This document shows positions 11,423-22,609 of a stretch of DNA of 64,000 nucleotides, one piece after another. Each line of letters starts with the position of its first letter. Within the stretch, counting starts at the first letter, position 1. A model generated the notes under the pieces. It saw only the letters and a list, made by a program, of their open reading frames with translations. It did no database searches and was not told the origin of the DNA. Source of the DNA: Perkinsus olseni. Lineage: Eukaryota; Perkinsozoa; Perkinsida; Perkinsidae. A program made the position numbers and the translations under genes. The stretch covers positions 1-64,000 of the forward strand of contig JABANP010000260.1 in assembly GCA_013115135.1 (NCBI GenBank). The letters are read 5' to 3'.

Positions 11423-13747
11423 ATGGCTGACGGTTGGCCCGCAAGTTCAGTGTTCAACTCCCGAGCACCCGGCTACGCCTTCGACGACATCATCCTCCTG
11501 CCGGGTCACATCTCCTTCGGCGTCGAGACTGTGGAGCTCGCTGGCCGCATTTCGAAGGACATCACAGTGAGTCTTTTGTAATTTCGTGGCGCGTGACGAT
11601 TTCTTCCTTGCCCCTTCAGCTGCGAACGCCCATCATCAGCAGCCCTATGGACACGGTGACCGAGGCGAAGATGGCGATCGCCATGGCCCTTCTCGGGTGA
11701 GCTGCTGCTGCTTGAATGCTTTTCGGATGATGACGTTCCTTTGCAGGGGTATGGGGGTTATCCATGGTAATATGACGACGGACGCTCAAGTGCAGGAGAT
11801 CCTCAAGGTAGGTCAACCTCTTTTGTGACATGCATGGGTCGACCTTGGATACCATCAGGTCAAGCGTTACGAGAACGGCTTCATCATGGACCCCTATGTG
11901 CTCGGTCCGAATAATACTGTCGCCGACGTCGATGAGATCAGGAGGGTAATTTCGTGGCGCAGTGACGAATTTTCTCAGGTACATTCCTGTACTGTAGGTC
12001 GAGGGGTTCTCCTCCGTCCCTATCACCCAGAGCAGCAGAATGGGCGGCAAGCTGCTGGGCATAGTCACCAGCCGAGACATCGACTTCATCGACGATCGCA
12101 CTACCCTTCTCAAGGACGTCATGACTCCGGCTAAGGACTTGGTGAGTATCTTTTCATTTTTGAAATGCCAGGATCGACCTCAGCTTAGTCAGTTTTTAAC
12201 GGAGGGAATCTTTGATCAGTGTGTTGACCATGGGTGATGCTGTTCAGGTTGTCGGGACCGAGCCGATCTCCCTCAACGAGGCGAACGACAAACTGCAGGA
12301 TGCCAAGGTGGGCAAGCTGCCCATCATCAACGGCGACTGGGAGCTGGTGGCTCTGATCTCGAGGGAGGATCTCAAGAAGAATAAGTAATTTCGTGGCGCG
12401 CGGTCATGAGTTTAGACCGAGGATTCTCATCAGGGACTACCCCAATGCGTCCAAGGATAAGAACAAGCAGTTGATTTGCGGCGCGGCCGTGCCGGTGAGC
12501 GTCCCTGCTACCTCGTACCATCTCTTGCACAACTCTCCTCAGATTCTCCCTGACATGGAGCTCCCTGCCCTCGAGGAGAGGTGCCGGCTGCTGGTCGAGG
12601 CTGGTGTCGATCTGCTGGTCCTCGACTCTCCTGATGGGGACTCGTCTGTCCAGGTGGAGTTGGTGAAGCGTCTTAAGGCTAAGTAGGGCACCTTTGTGCA
12701 TGCGTGCAAGTCTCGTACCACTCCTTCCCCTACAGACATGACAATGTTAACATTATGGCGGGAAATGTGGTATCAGTAAGACAAGCCAAGAGCCTCATTG
12801 ATGCTGGTAGTACACAGCCTCACCATCCATTCCTCTGGGCACCCCCCTCCCCCTTCATTCAGGAGCTGATTCCCTTAGAGTTGGTATGGGTTCCTCCTCG
12901 GTCGGTATTGGAGCTAGCATTACGGCTGTCGGTCGTGCCCAGGCCAGCGCCGTCTACCGCGTCGGCAAGTTCGCCCGGGAGTATGCTAACGTGAGAATGG
13001 AGGCCTCCGCCGCTGGTCGCTGCTTCAGTAGTGGTATCTTAGGTGCCCGTGGTGGCCGACGGTGGTATCCAGAACTCGGGTCACATTATGAAGGCTCTTT
13101 GCCTGGGGGCCAGCGCGGCTATGATGGGCAGTGGTTTGGCTGGTACTGATGAGGCACCAGGTGAGTGGAAGGTGGGGTGCACGCATGCGCATGCGTGCAA
13201 ATTTCGTACCATCTTTTTGGTAATTCGTCGTGCAGGTGACTACTATTATTCTGACGGAGTCCGCGTGAAAACCTACAGAGGAATGCACTCCTTCAATGCT
13301 GTCCGCGAGTGCTTCACAAATGCTGGCAAGGACGCTAGCCGACTCGACAGGCCTTTCGCTGCTCAAGGTAATGGTATCTGGTTCGATTCCCACGGGCGTC
13401 ACTTTTCCGCCTCTAGGCGTACAAGCAGCAGTTGTTGACAAGGGCTCAGTGAACTCTCTCGTGCCCTACCTCGTCCAAGGCTGCAGGCATGGCTTCCAGG
13501 ACCTCGGCGTCCAGTCGGTCACCCAGCTACATCACCAACTCGACGATGGTAATAATAACAGTGCGCATTTGGGGTCGCCGCGCGATGGCTCATAGGACCT
13601 CGGTCGTCGCATGACCCTTCGTGACCAGGTACTCTTCGCATGGAAGTCCGGTCTGGCTCAGCTATTAAGGAGGGAGGGGTCCATGACTTGGTCCGGCTGC
13701 CCGCTGGTGCTGGTGGTGGGATGGGCCGTGGACAGGGCAGGAACTGA
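11423..13747 (+). CDS. IMP dehydrogenase homologue lacking catalytic residues
   Basis: Fourteen exons splice cleanly with 13 GT-AG introns (48-106 nt) into a full-length IMPDH-like protein from ATG 11423 to TGA 13745. It has the N-terminal barrel ([40 protein letters not shown]), CBS-domain segments ([20 protein letters not shown]) and the C-terminal barrel ([40 protein letters not shown]). IMPDH makes XMP from IMP, the committed step to GMP. Here the active-site loop reads [20 protein letters not shown]. The cysteine that attacks IMP, and the Thr-Gln after it, are replaced. The flap Arg-Tyr pair aligns with Lys-Asp. The fold is clear; catalysis is unlikely by the known mechanism. Confidence 0.9.
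11567..11619 (+). repeat. IMPDH intron 1 containing F1
   Basis: F1 lies at 11580-11593, sense orientation, inside a 53-nt intron. Confidence 0.85.
11808..11858 (+). repeat. IMPDH intron 3, F2 long-form relative
   Basis: The intron contains GGTCAACCTC, TGCATGGGTCGACCTTGG and GATACC: the long F2 form read in reverse. Confidence 0.6.
11946..11997 (+). repeat. IMPDH intron 4 beginning with F1
   Basis: The donor is GTAATTTCGTGGCGCAG. The F1 element itself supplies the 5' splice site. Confidence 0.85.
12142..12247 (+). repeat. IMPDH intron 5, F2 long form
   Basis: The intron starts GTGAGTATCTTTTC and holds ATGCCAGGATCGACCTCAG, closely matching the intron at 58028-58075 in an unrelated gene. Confidence 0.75.
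12385..12433 (+). repeat. IMPDH intron 6 beginning with F1
   Basis: The donor is GTAATTTCGTGGCGCGCGG. This is the second intron of the gene whose 5' splice site is the element. Confidence 0.9.
12991..13042 (+). repeat. IMPDH intron 10 ending in an F2 motif
   Basis: The acceptor end reads GTGGTATCTTAG, so the AG of F2 is the 3' splice site here. Confidence 0.75.
13368..13416 (+). repeat. IMPDH intron 12 with a tRNA 3' end and T run (F4)
   Basis: A 49-nt intron containing GGTTCGATTCCCACGGGC, then GTCACTTTTCC: a tRNA B box, a 3' strand and a TTTT run. The PEX2 intron at 36152-36214 shares this arrangement. Confidence 0.75.
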
Positions 13748-13962
13748 GTAACACTACTGCTGCTCCAACGTAACACCAAGACTGCCTACCAAAGGTCTCC
13801 AGTCGAACGATCATCACAAACAAAGTCTCTCACAATCGACAGTTTCCGCTTGAGTATGCTTCAATAGCCAGGGGAGGGGTGGACGATTGCCATCCATGTG
13901 TCGCCTAGTTGTTATCCACTCCGCCATGCCTCGCGGCTTGGGAACGACAACACTCTCGCGGC

Positions 13963-14787
13963 ATGCTAGTGGGGCGGGAGGACCAGGCAATCGTGCCGCT
14001 GGACGGACGGGGAGATGGCGACTCTGACGGTACTTGACAGCGGAGCGAAGCGATTTTTGAGTCATCATTTTGTGCCTTAGGTATGGCCCCTCCAGTATGG
14101 GAGAGCGCGATGGTGCCCCTCTACGAGGAGTACATTGACGTGTGCTGTAGCATGTATTTTGATGGCTCTGCCCAGGGCGTCACGGTCGATGGCCTTCGGG
14201 GTTACTTCAGGTAGTCCGAGGGGTGCAGGGAGTTGTTATAGTCTATCTGGCTTCTCATCAGGAGGTTGATCGAGCGTGAACGTGGACGGCCTGCCCGGCC
14301 GGAGCCCTTGACGGCCATTCCGAAGGAGGCGATGGCGCGGGAGGGAGCAACGGGGATAGTCGATGCTGAGGCGAGGAAGGAGCGTCTCTTGGCGGAGATA
14401 TCGTCATGCACGGGGGGTCTACTCACATCGAGGCTGAGGAAGAGACAGGCTATTGATCTGTAGGAAGTCGGAGTGCTTCATCCGTGCACTAGTCGGATCA
14501 GGTGGGGTCCCTTCGACGCCGCGTTGTTCCTGGCCGGGCTTTCCCGTTACGGTCGCAATTGGCATCGGATAGGGAAGCTCACCACCGGACGGAAAGATGC
14601 TAAGGATGTTGCAGATATGTACTAGTCTCCCCTGGACACGTGCTTGGGTGATTTCGCGCGCCACGAAATTGGCAGGTACTACGGTGCTCTGAAGTCGGCG
14701 AAGAGGACGAAGTCGTTGTGGAAGCGCTACGCTTGCATTCGGGACACGACCGCGGGAGCTCCTCCCAATCGATCGACTTCGGCTTAG
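13963..14787 (+). CDS. SANT/Myb-domain protein
   Basis: Five exons read MLVGREDQAIVPLDGRGD, then MAPPVWESAMVPLYEEYIDV, a basic linker, and a SANT-like repeat: WGPFDAALFLAGLSRYGRNW then HRIGKLTTGRKDAKDVADMY. The spaced tryptophans, the RYG-x-NW turn and the closing YY match the three-helix SANT/Myb fold of chromatin and transcription factors. After YYGALKSAKR a short basic tail ends at TAG 14785. The frame is open upstream to 13909, so the N-terminus could be longer. The last intron carries F1 in antisense and the first carries F5. Probably nuclear; no target can be inferred. Confidence 0.7.
14030..14080 (+). repeat. Intron containing F5 (SANT gene)
   Basis: GCGGAGCGAAGCGATTTTT starts at 14040, 10 nt inside a 51-nt GT-AG intron. 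Confidence 0.75.
14619..14675 (+). repeat. Intron containing antisense F1 (SANT gene)
   Basis: CGCGCCACGAAATT at 14657-14670 sits five nt before the exon, so the element abuts the acceptor (AAATTGGCAG). Confidence 0.85.
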
Positions 14788-14902
14788 CAACTCGGTCACG
14801 TAAAATTGATTGTAGTATCTTGAGCAGGGAAGATATTCTGCTGGTTGTTGTTGAGTTCGCGCACGGCGAAGGATACGTCACGGGTGTTCAGTTAGTTTGG
14901 GG

Positions 14903-16633
14903 ATGGACTTCACGCCGGGCCGGCCGGATTTGTCGTCTCTGGTGAGGCTGTCTCTTCTCGTCTACGCGGGAGTCTCCGCGTAGGTTGACCGCAGCCCGCT
15001 GGACTCGATACCCTTCGACGAAGGGAAGGGCTATGGCGGCTCGGTAGGAAGGTGGCAGTGCGGCTCTTCCCACCTCCAGCGCCATCGTTAGGCTTTTGCT
15101 GTCTATGGTACCGTTGTACGATCGACCATAGTGATGTCCTCTGTCTTGATGTCAGCAATCTTCGACTGGAGGGAGGCTGAAGGGCATCTCTTTGACGCCG
15201 CAGGAAGGCCACTCCGATGGCTGGGGTAGGAGGAGTCCTCTGGGGCTGGAGTCGCCGAGCAGCCCTATGAGTATGTCGATAGTGGTGAAGTGCCGAATGA
15301 TGATGGAGGAAATGTCTATTGAATTGCAGCAGATGAAAGATACCAAGTGAACTGGTGGAGGTCGAGCTTGGAAAGATATGTTACTTTCTTTGAGGTGCGA
15401 CCTGGAGCGGAAGATCCGGGCGACCGAGATTGAGTGTGCAAATCTGAGGGAAGATTATCAGAAGGAACTTAATAGGCGTAGGGAAATGCAGAATGAACTA
15501 CAAGAGGCTGAGATAGCGAAGGGGGATCTCGAGGTGAAGGTTTCACGTTTTTCATGCAGGCGACCCTGGTTCGATCCCTCCACTGGTCACGGCATTTATA
15601 TTTCACCTACTGGGACTCCTCAGGCCCAGCACGCCTCCATTCAAAGGAAACTGCTGCTGGCCGAGTCTCGGGCGTCCGAGGCTGAGAAGCAGTGCGATGA
15701 ACTCAGAAATGACGTGGACAGCATCACCGCAAGGTCAGGGTGGGGGTCTCCTCTCTCACCCTCAGCAATGCGGCAGACTGTCTGAGGCGACGGCGGCGAA
15801 GTCCCGGGCGGAGTTGCAGGCGGCTGATGCCGAGGCTGAGGTCCACACTTTGAAGACCGAACTGTGTGAGACTGGCAGCCGGCTGGTAGAAATAGAGGAG
15901 GTTCGATGCAAGGATTTGGTAGGATTTGGTTGCGTTGAGGAATTGCAAGATTGCAAGATTTTAGGAGGACTTTCAAGCGCAGCTGGTTGAGGCTGAGCGA
16001 CATTGGCGGGAGGAACTTGGACGCGAAGTATGAGGAGATTGCGCAGCTCACGGATACACTGAGTGAGACCACGGACGCTCTGGAGGCGCAGCGGTCCGAA
16101 AATGGTAGGGGGAGGGGTGGCCGACTGTGGGAGGGGTTTTTCGTGGCGTCAGAGGTGCTCACTGAGAGGAGCGCGAGGGCGGAGGACCAGCATACTCCGG
16201 CGGACGAAGGAGCTGCAACATCACATCTGCATGCTTGAAGGGGAGGTAGTGGAACCCCTCTGGGGTGGTGGTGGGGAGAGAGTGTTGAAACTGGTCGTTT
16301 TGATGGCAGTTGAAATCATCCTGCCAATCGGCGAGGTTGGTGGCGGAAAGTGAGAGGGACAACGCGACCTACGCTCGGAACCAGGTGGGTGGGGCAGAAG
16401 GATGATGGGTGGGCATCTTATCCACTCGACCTCAGGCGTTGGAGACTGAGGCTGGCTTGAGAAGGGAGTTCGCGGAGAAATTACAGCAACAGCGGGAGAA
16501 GTACAAGCGGAGGGTAGGTCGCTGTCGGGCATCTGTTTGTTGCCATGGTCGACCTAAGATACGCGAGCTCGAAGAGGAACTGCAGAAGAGGAAGGACTAC
16601 GAGGCACGGATTAAAGGAGTTGTTGAAGACTGA
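14903..16633 (+). CDS. Coiled-coil protein
   Basis: The start exon MDFTPGRPDLSSL is followed by exons rich in heptads of E, K, R, L and A: DLERKIRATEIECANLREDY, QRKLLLAESRASEAEKQCDE, AELQAADAEAEVHTLKTELC, KYEEIAQLTDTLSETTDALE and KIRELEEEL-type repeats up to a TGA at 16631. This is a long parallel coiled coil of the centrosomal, golgin or tether type. Exons at 16970-17202 (PNAAAARYLDEQMKKVERRI; PEASEIEKLQQPSSV) may belong to the same gene. One base is surplus near 16015. Introns carry F2, F3 and F4 elements. Confidence 0.65.
15540..15623 (+). repeat. Intron with tRNA B box (F4)
   Basis: Contains CCCTGGTTCGATCCCTCCAC, close to the string in the intron at 58150-58237. Confidence 0.65.
15934..15964 (+). 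repeat. F3 element at an intron acceptor
   Basis: GTTGAGGAATTGCAAGATTG, then CAAGATTTTAG. The final TTTTAG is the acceptor before the exon encoding EDFQAQLVEAERHW. Confidence 0.7.
16514..16558 (+). repeat. Intron, F2 long form reversed
   Basis: A 45-nt intron ending GCCATGGTCGACCTAAG, with ATAC continuing into the exon. Confidence 0.75.
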
Positions 16634-17319
16634 GGTCAGTTACACGCACGACGTATCTTATGTTCACCATGGCAAGATTCGGATAAGGTCCTTGCTGTCT
16701 CTTCCGTAGACCTTCGCACTCTCCACCCTCAATGACTGACTACTCGTCTTCCTCTTCATCAGACCAGCCTACTTCGTCGCATGAACGACGCCAAGGCGAT
16801 AACATCCCCCGACCCACCATGCCTCACCGCCAGCCCCCGGTGTCACCATGGCCATCGCTTTCGGGACTGTTGCATCCACCAGCATCATCACGGGGAGAGG
16901 AAGAGTCTGGAAGTCGTTGAAGTGTAGTTATGCAAGTAGCGCTCGCCTCGCTGATCGATTTTGGATCAGATCTTCGCCATCTCGACTGGCGGTGGTTGAG
17001 GAGTGTCCGAACGCTGCTGCCGCTCGGTACTTGGACGAACAGATGAAGAAGGTTGAGAGGCGGATCTTATTGGGTGAGGGAGTTCCCCTGAGTGGCGCTG
17101 AGGATGGGCTTTGGTCAGGCCTGAAGCATCGGAGATCGAGAAGTTGCAGCAGCCGTCCTCGGTATGAGTCCGCGGCGAGGGGAAGTCGACAGGCAAGCTA
17201 AAGTAATTCACCATCACCACGGACTGCCATACTTGTATCACGGTTATGACGATAATGATGGGGTGGTGTTGTGGGTGGTGGGGAGCATTCTGACACCTCT
17301 AGCTGTTATTTCTGAGCGC

Positions 17320-19368
17320 ATGTCTTCGGAAGCTCCTAAAGCTGCAGCTGCTGCTGCTGTGCCGCCAAAGTCGCCGATGGCGGTGGCCTACAAGGCCTCC
17401 TTTGCTGTGCTGGGGACACTTTTTTTGATCACCAATTTCGTCATAATCCCGGTCAATTTGCAAATGATATTGTAAGGGTATCTAAGGTCGAAGCGTGAAA
17501 GATACGATTTAGGTCAGATAGTGGATGACCTTCTGATAGGTACACGGCTCCGATTATGTGTATTGCGTGCCATCAGAGCCTCAAGCTGAACAATACCAGT
17601 GAGCTCGTGGGGCGTGAGAGTTTCGGCGGAGACTTTACCTTTGGCAGATGCTGATGGGAAAGAAGGAGGACATCGACTCGGTCTCGCAGAAGGACGCCAT
17701 GATGTTCCCAGTCTTCGGCAGCATCGCCCTGCTGAGCTTGTAAGTCTGGGCTGCCTCTAGTCGTTGCGGGGGGAAGGCAGCGAGGGGACCCCCGGTCCCT
17801 GGTTGCTTTCGTTGGACTGCGACCGTTTGGAGCTAGGAAGGGCTCCGAATTGAAACTCTGCGTCTGTGTGAGGGAGGCCATTCGGCAGGTCGGAGTCGCC
17901 TCAGGTACCTGGCCTACAAGTTGGTCTCCCCCTACCTCATGAATCTCCTCCTTACCGGCTATCTCGGCATGCTCGGTAGCTGCTGCAGCATTGGCTTGAC
18001 ATCTGACCCAGTGGTTGTGTATCAGGCGTCGGGGCCCTGGCGGAGACCGTGAAGCCTCTCGTCGACGGTTGCCTACCCGACAACCTGACCGAGAACAAGT
18101 AAGTCCATCACAATCGACCCTCGCGATTCTCTTGGCCTGGCCGGCGCTGTTTTCCATCCTTGAGGGGTATCGGGCGGGTCTCCGTGGCCATAGACGCCCT
18201 CGCCGATGAAGATGGTCCTACCGTTCTTCGCGTTGTGGATGGCAGTTTTCAATATACATTAGGCGAGAAGGTCACGGAGGTGAGCTGCTTTCAGATTTCA
18301 CATCAGCTTCACCATGCCTGGTCTGCTTGATGAAAGTGTTCGCGGAGAAACCTGACGAGGATCCCAACGTTGACATCAAGTTCGGCTACTCTCATGTAAG
18401 ATACCCTCCACTCGTCGCTCGCACGCTTCAACCTAAGATACTCGTCTATGGAGTATCGGCTATCCTCGGGGGTATTTTTGCTTGGACCAAGCAGTTCACC
18501 ATCCACAACATGTTCGGTAAGTCCCCCTGCCACTGCTGCCTCCACAACCCTCCCTCAGGTGTTGCCTTCTGTATCCAAGCCATCCGTCTGGTCTCCCTCC
18601 ACAAGTTCTCGGTGGCGTTCATCCTCCTCGCTGGCCTCTTCGTCTATGACATTTTCTGGGTACGACTGACTTGTGCTTTCCCCTACTCCGCCACGCCCTC
18701 TCAGGTTTTCGGTACGGAGGTCATGGTTTTCGTGGCTAAGTCGTTCGACGCGCCGGCTAAGATCATCTTCCCGCTCTCCTTCGACCCATGGAAGCAGGGA
18801 ATTCTCGGCCTCGGCGATATTGTTGTGCCGGGAATCTTCGTCGGCCTGTGCATCAGGTCGGTTTCCCGAAAGATTCCTCGACGCACAGGGAAGGATTCTT
18901 TATCAGGTTCGACTATCACCAGGATCAGGTTAAGAACAAGAGGGCTCCTGAGAGGGACGTGGACATCCAGCGGCCCTTCCCCAAACCGTAAATTAGCATT
19001 GCTCGAGAGTGACGCGTCTGGTGGTCATTCCCTCATCTCTAGGTACTACCACAACGTACTGATCGCCTACATTCTGGGCCTCATCACTACAGGGGTCGTC
19101 ATGCAGGTAATCAGCCTGTGGCCGCTTCTGTATGATGGCTGTGGTTTTCAGGTTTTCAATGCCGCTCAGCCGGCACTTCTCTATCTTGTCCCGTTCACTG
19201 TCTTCACCGCTTTGGGGACGGCATACAGCCGAGGTGAGTGGAAGGCTGGTGCGGCGGCGGTGGTGTTGTGAGTGTTTGGGGTTAGGTGAACTGAAGGACA
19301 TGATGGATTACACGGAGGGGGAGGAAGAAGATAAGAAGAAGAAAGAGGAGCAGAAGAAGGAGAAGTGA
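17320..19368 (+). CDS. SPP: Signal peptide peptidase, intramembrane aspartyl protease
   Basis: The gene starts at ATG 17320 (MSSEAPKAAAAAAVPPKSPM) and ends at TGA 19366 after a lysine-rich tail (EEEDKKKKEEQKKEK). All three catalytic signatures are present: YDIFWVFGTEVMVFVAKSFD (YD motif, transmembrane helix 6), ILGLGDIVVPGIFVGLCIR (GLGD, helix 7) and QPALLYLVP (PAL, helix 9). Other exons match helices 1-5, for example AYKASFAVLGTLFLITNFVI and HKFSVAFILLAGLFVYDIFW. The family cleaves leftover signal peptides in the ER membrane. The tail recalls an ER retrieval signal. The intron at 18396-18437 is an F2-type intron. Confidence 0.93.
18396..18437 (+). repeat. SPP intron bounded by AAGATAC repeats (F2)
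   Basis: The intron begins GTAAGATACC and ends GCTTCAACCTAAG, followed by exon ATAC. TAAGATAC thus occurs at both splice junctions as a short direct repeat. Confidence 0.75.
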
Positions 19369-20940
19369 TGATTTTCACGGCCGCTCGATAGCAGCTCTTG
19401 AACGTGACAACAACCAACTGTCATTTTGATGAGGATAGTCAACTTGGAGGAGGAGTTGTGTTGTCGAGTGCAGAGGGGAAACACGAAGAGAGTAAACGAA
19501 GTGGAGGGTCCGCCATCGTCAAAACGTCGATCATACCGAATGAAGTATTACCCAAGTACCATTCAGGGAGGGTAGCGGCTCACTCGTACAGCTCTCGAGG
19601 AGGCTGAACACTGGCCAGTCCCGTCGAACGGCTGACGAGCATACCGGAGTGCGGTCAGCAGACCCCTTTCGGGTTCAATTCCGTTTTGGCCGCTACAACC
19701 GTAACCGCGGGGGACTGGCAGGAGGTGGTTCCGAAGCCCGAACAGTGCGATTCAGCGGGGTGTCACTCGTCAGGCATCTCGAAGCCGCCGAGAGTCGTGC
19801 CAAACGGCTTGCCCCAGACAGGGGCGGCGGCTCAGGTGCCAGAACAGTGACAGCCATTCGGAGTTAGTGAGCAAGCGAACCACAGTGCCCGAGCTGAAGG
19901 CATGAGATCGCGACTGGTGATCTCACGACCTACCAGGTCGAAGCTCTCTCCCCGCGACCTAGGTCGCCCGGATGTGGGTGGGTGGGTATAATTTTCTCAC
20001 GCATAAAATAAGATACCACAATTCAAAGGCTGAGAAGCTGGCATAAGACACTTGCCCAGATTGCTGTAGGGCCCAACGGTCTGTTCCGTAGCTTGTGTCG
20101 CATCCGGACGCAAGGGCGAGAGCGTTCCCTCGCTCTTGGTTTTACCCGCGTCGAACCCTGCGGGTTTTACAATCGGTCAGCCTGTGGGAGGCAGTCCGCA
20201 ACAACAAACACGTCTCCCACAGTGAGACGGCTGATACGGTCCTCGAGTCGTGGCTAGACGCGGGACCGGTCGTTGGAACTCCTTTGTTCTCGAGTATTGT
20301 CCAAACCCGAGAATGCTGATCGGATTCCGCACCAACTCGATAGCCTCGGTCGGTTTCGGTGTCACCGTCTGAGTGTCCCCTGATTTTTGGGTATCACCCT
20401 GTGTTTCACTGAAGATTATGATATCAATCACTGTTCTTCGGTTGGTTATAGGCAGCGTAGCAATTCCCACTGCTGCACACCTGGTGACCTGTATCATCGC
20501 AGGGAGGCCTAGAGTGGGCAGTTAACAGTCACTTGTCCCTAGCCGCCACGGTCGGCTCCCATCTAGCGTGGCGTGACCTCAGGGGACAGCTATATTGTTC
20601 ATTGCTTTCGCACTACAAGCGTGAAGCACTCGGGCGCCTCACTCCCACTCTGACTGAGCCATTCCATTCTCAAATTGCAGCATCGGTTGGTCTCAGGCGA
20701 CGGCTCTGAGTCGCTTAAGTCGTATTCGTATTGATCAACCATTCGTGATTGAGCGGACGCGCGTTGCTCATCGTACTCCTGCGTTAGTGGCTGCGCTCAT
20801 TCGAAGTGCTTCAAGGAATCTTCGGCGAGGATGAGAGTCTTTCAACACCGTCGAGCAACACCCCTTGGCTTGATGAACAGAGCCTAGGGCAACAGGCTAA
20901 ACCAATCCCCCACAGAAAGGTACATCGGTGCTAGTCTAAC
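19369..20940. other. Gene-free stretch
   Basis: No convincing ORF. GGGTTCAATTCCG near 19670 resembles a tRNA B box, and short inverted repeats occur near 19900-19960 and 20095-20170. I see no complete RNA gene. Confidence 0.4.
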
Positions 20941-21045
20941 TAAGCCGTACTGTTGGCGTTGGACTTCAAACTTACACAGACCGTCTCTTGCATTGATTAT
21001 CAGGCAGTGAGTCGCATCCTCCTGGGTCATCAGTGCTTTGCTTCG

Positions 21046-22284
21046 ATGGTATTCCTACCCCTTCTCTGCCTCGGTGCTGCTTTGTTACACCTGATGTCTG
21101 CACAGTTGGTAAAGATCGACTTATCACGCGAACCAGGGGTTGACGACATCTACTGGGTTGTGGCTAAGCTGAAGGTTGACAACGAGGAGATCTTCGCTGT
21201 GGTGGACAGCGGCGCCTGGCATTTGTTCTTCGTGTGGAAGCATTGGTATGAAAGTGCCCATCCTAAGGGCTGTGAGACTCTCCTTTTCAAGTGCTATGAA
21301 TGCAGCCCGGCGCCGTGTACCCCAGGTGTCACCACCAAGATCACTTTCGTCGACGGTACGACTGTGAGCATCTTCAAGGAGTCGGGACAGGCCCTCTTCA
21401 ACGGTGGCAAGACTTCAATTGACTTTGGCCTGATTGCAAACTACAAAGCCGGTACGGGAAGCGTCGAGCCGCACGCCAGTCTTGGCCTTGGGCGAGTCCT
21501 AAAACCCGAGAGTAAGTATCGCCCCCTTATCGAGCAGCTGACGACCAAGAAGATCATCGGCAGTAGCGCCTTCTCCCTCTACCTCAAGCCTGGTGGCCCT
21601 CCGACTGGACAGCTCATTCTCGGTGGCGATGACCCGACCCTGTACAAAGGCCCACTCACTTTCCTCGATTTAGTGGAAGATGATCTTGTTACATTCACTG
21701 GTTTCGGAGTCGGCGGGGCCTCTTACCCAAAAGTGGTGGTGCAAGGCAAAGCTGATCTGGACACTGGGACGCAGAGCTTCATAGTACCCCAATCGCTTTA
21801 TGATGAGATCATCGGTTATCTCGGTACGCGCGGTTCGAAGAAGGTCCCCATCACTAAGAGTGGCCCTGAGCTGTACTCAAGTCGCGTGCAGCGATCGTCA
21901 GTATATGCCCGACATCACCTTCTTCCTCAAGGGGGCCAAGGGCGAGGACGTCCCCTTGGTTGTAACACCGGACGTGTACGTTAAGCCTCCTATGGAAACC
22001 CCGAACAGGATGAATGTTTGATTCTTATCTCAGCGGCGCCGGAGGGCATCTGGGTCCTTGGTAACCCAGTGCTTATTGGTAGGTACTTCTACTATCACTG
22101 GGAAGAGAATAAAATTGGTGTTGCTGACTTGAAGGTAGAAGTTAATATACACTTTTGTCCTCTCAGAGGACCTTTTCAACATTACTCGTCAGAGTTTCAT
22201 AGTTGCTACGCGGGCTCAGATGTCATCACGCCCGGATCCTTTTTTTCTTCATCATTTCCTTTTTCATTTAGTACGGCCGAGTGA
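21046..22284 (+). CDS. Pepsin-like aspartyl protease, secreted
   Basis: ATG 21046 opens a signal peptide (MVFLPLLCLGAALLHLMSAQ). The first catalytic motif is VVDSGAW (DSG) and the second is DLDTGTQSF (DTG). C-terminal features are the disulfide pair of pepsins (ACSDRQYMPDITF and ECLILI) and WVLGNPVLIGRYFYYH. The insert CYECSPAPC is shared in style with the protease-like gene at 44709. One base too many near 21880 breaks the frame just before ACSDR. A 29-nt GT-AG intron at 21980-22008 restores VYDECLILI. The last exon end is unclear. Family A1; secreted or vacuolar by its signal peptide. Confidence 0.8.
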
Positions 22285-22432
22285 GTAGAGAAGTAGCAGC
22301 CATTATATTGTCAAGTGATGGGCGTCGGTCTTTTTTTCAGGCTTCTTAGAGATAGAGATGGCGTCGGGTTATTTTGGAGTTAGCGATATAAGAATCATAG
22401 CTACACCTTCAAGAGGCCTATTTCACGATCAG

Positions 22433-22608
22433 TAAGATCAATTTCGCAGGGTGAGCGATCACCCGCGCCAAGATATGCCTTAGTAAGATCCATTTCGCCA
22501 GCGCGCGTGATAGTACAATCAATTTCGTCGGCACACCCGAAGTAAGTCCAATTTCGACGAAATGCGAGAATCAATTCCGCTGGTAGTAGATTCAATTTCG
22601 CTGCAGTG
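22433..22608 (+). repeat. Six-unit degenerate repeat of AGATCAATTTCGC
   Basis: Units start near 22433, 22482, 22510, 22541, 22568 and 22585, each close to AGTAAGATCAATTTCGC, with spacing from about 17 to 50 nt and unlike spacers. Confidence 0.75.
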
Positions 22609-22609
22609 A

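Noticed and set aside
20095..20319. Possible structured RNA gene in the 20 kb gap
   Set aside because: Short inverted repeats are present but no known RNA fold, and no tRNA pairing could be completed.
21855..21895. A 16- or 19-nt intron to explain the protease frame break
   Set aside because: Splicing there would remove the conserved Cys before SDRQYMPDITF; a one-base surplus explains it better.
22433..22608. CRISPR-like array
   Set aside because: Units are degenerate, spacing is irregular, the genome is eukaryotic and no cas gene is present.
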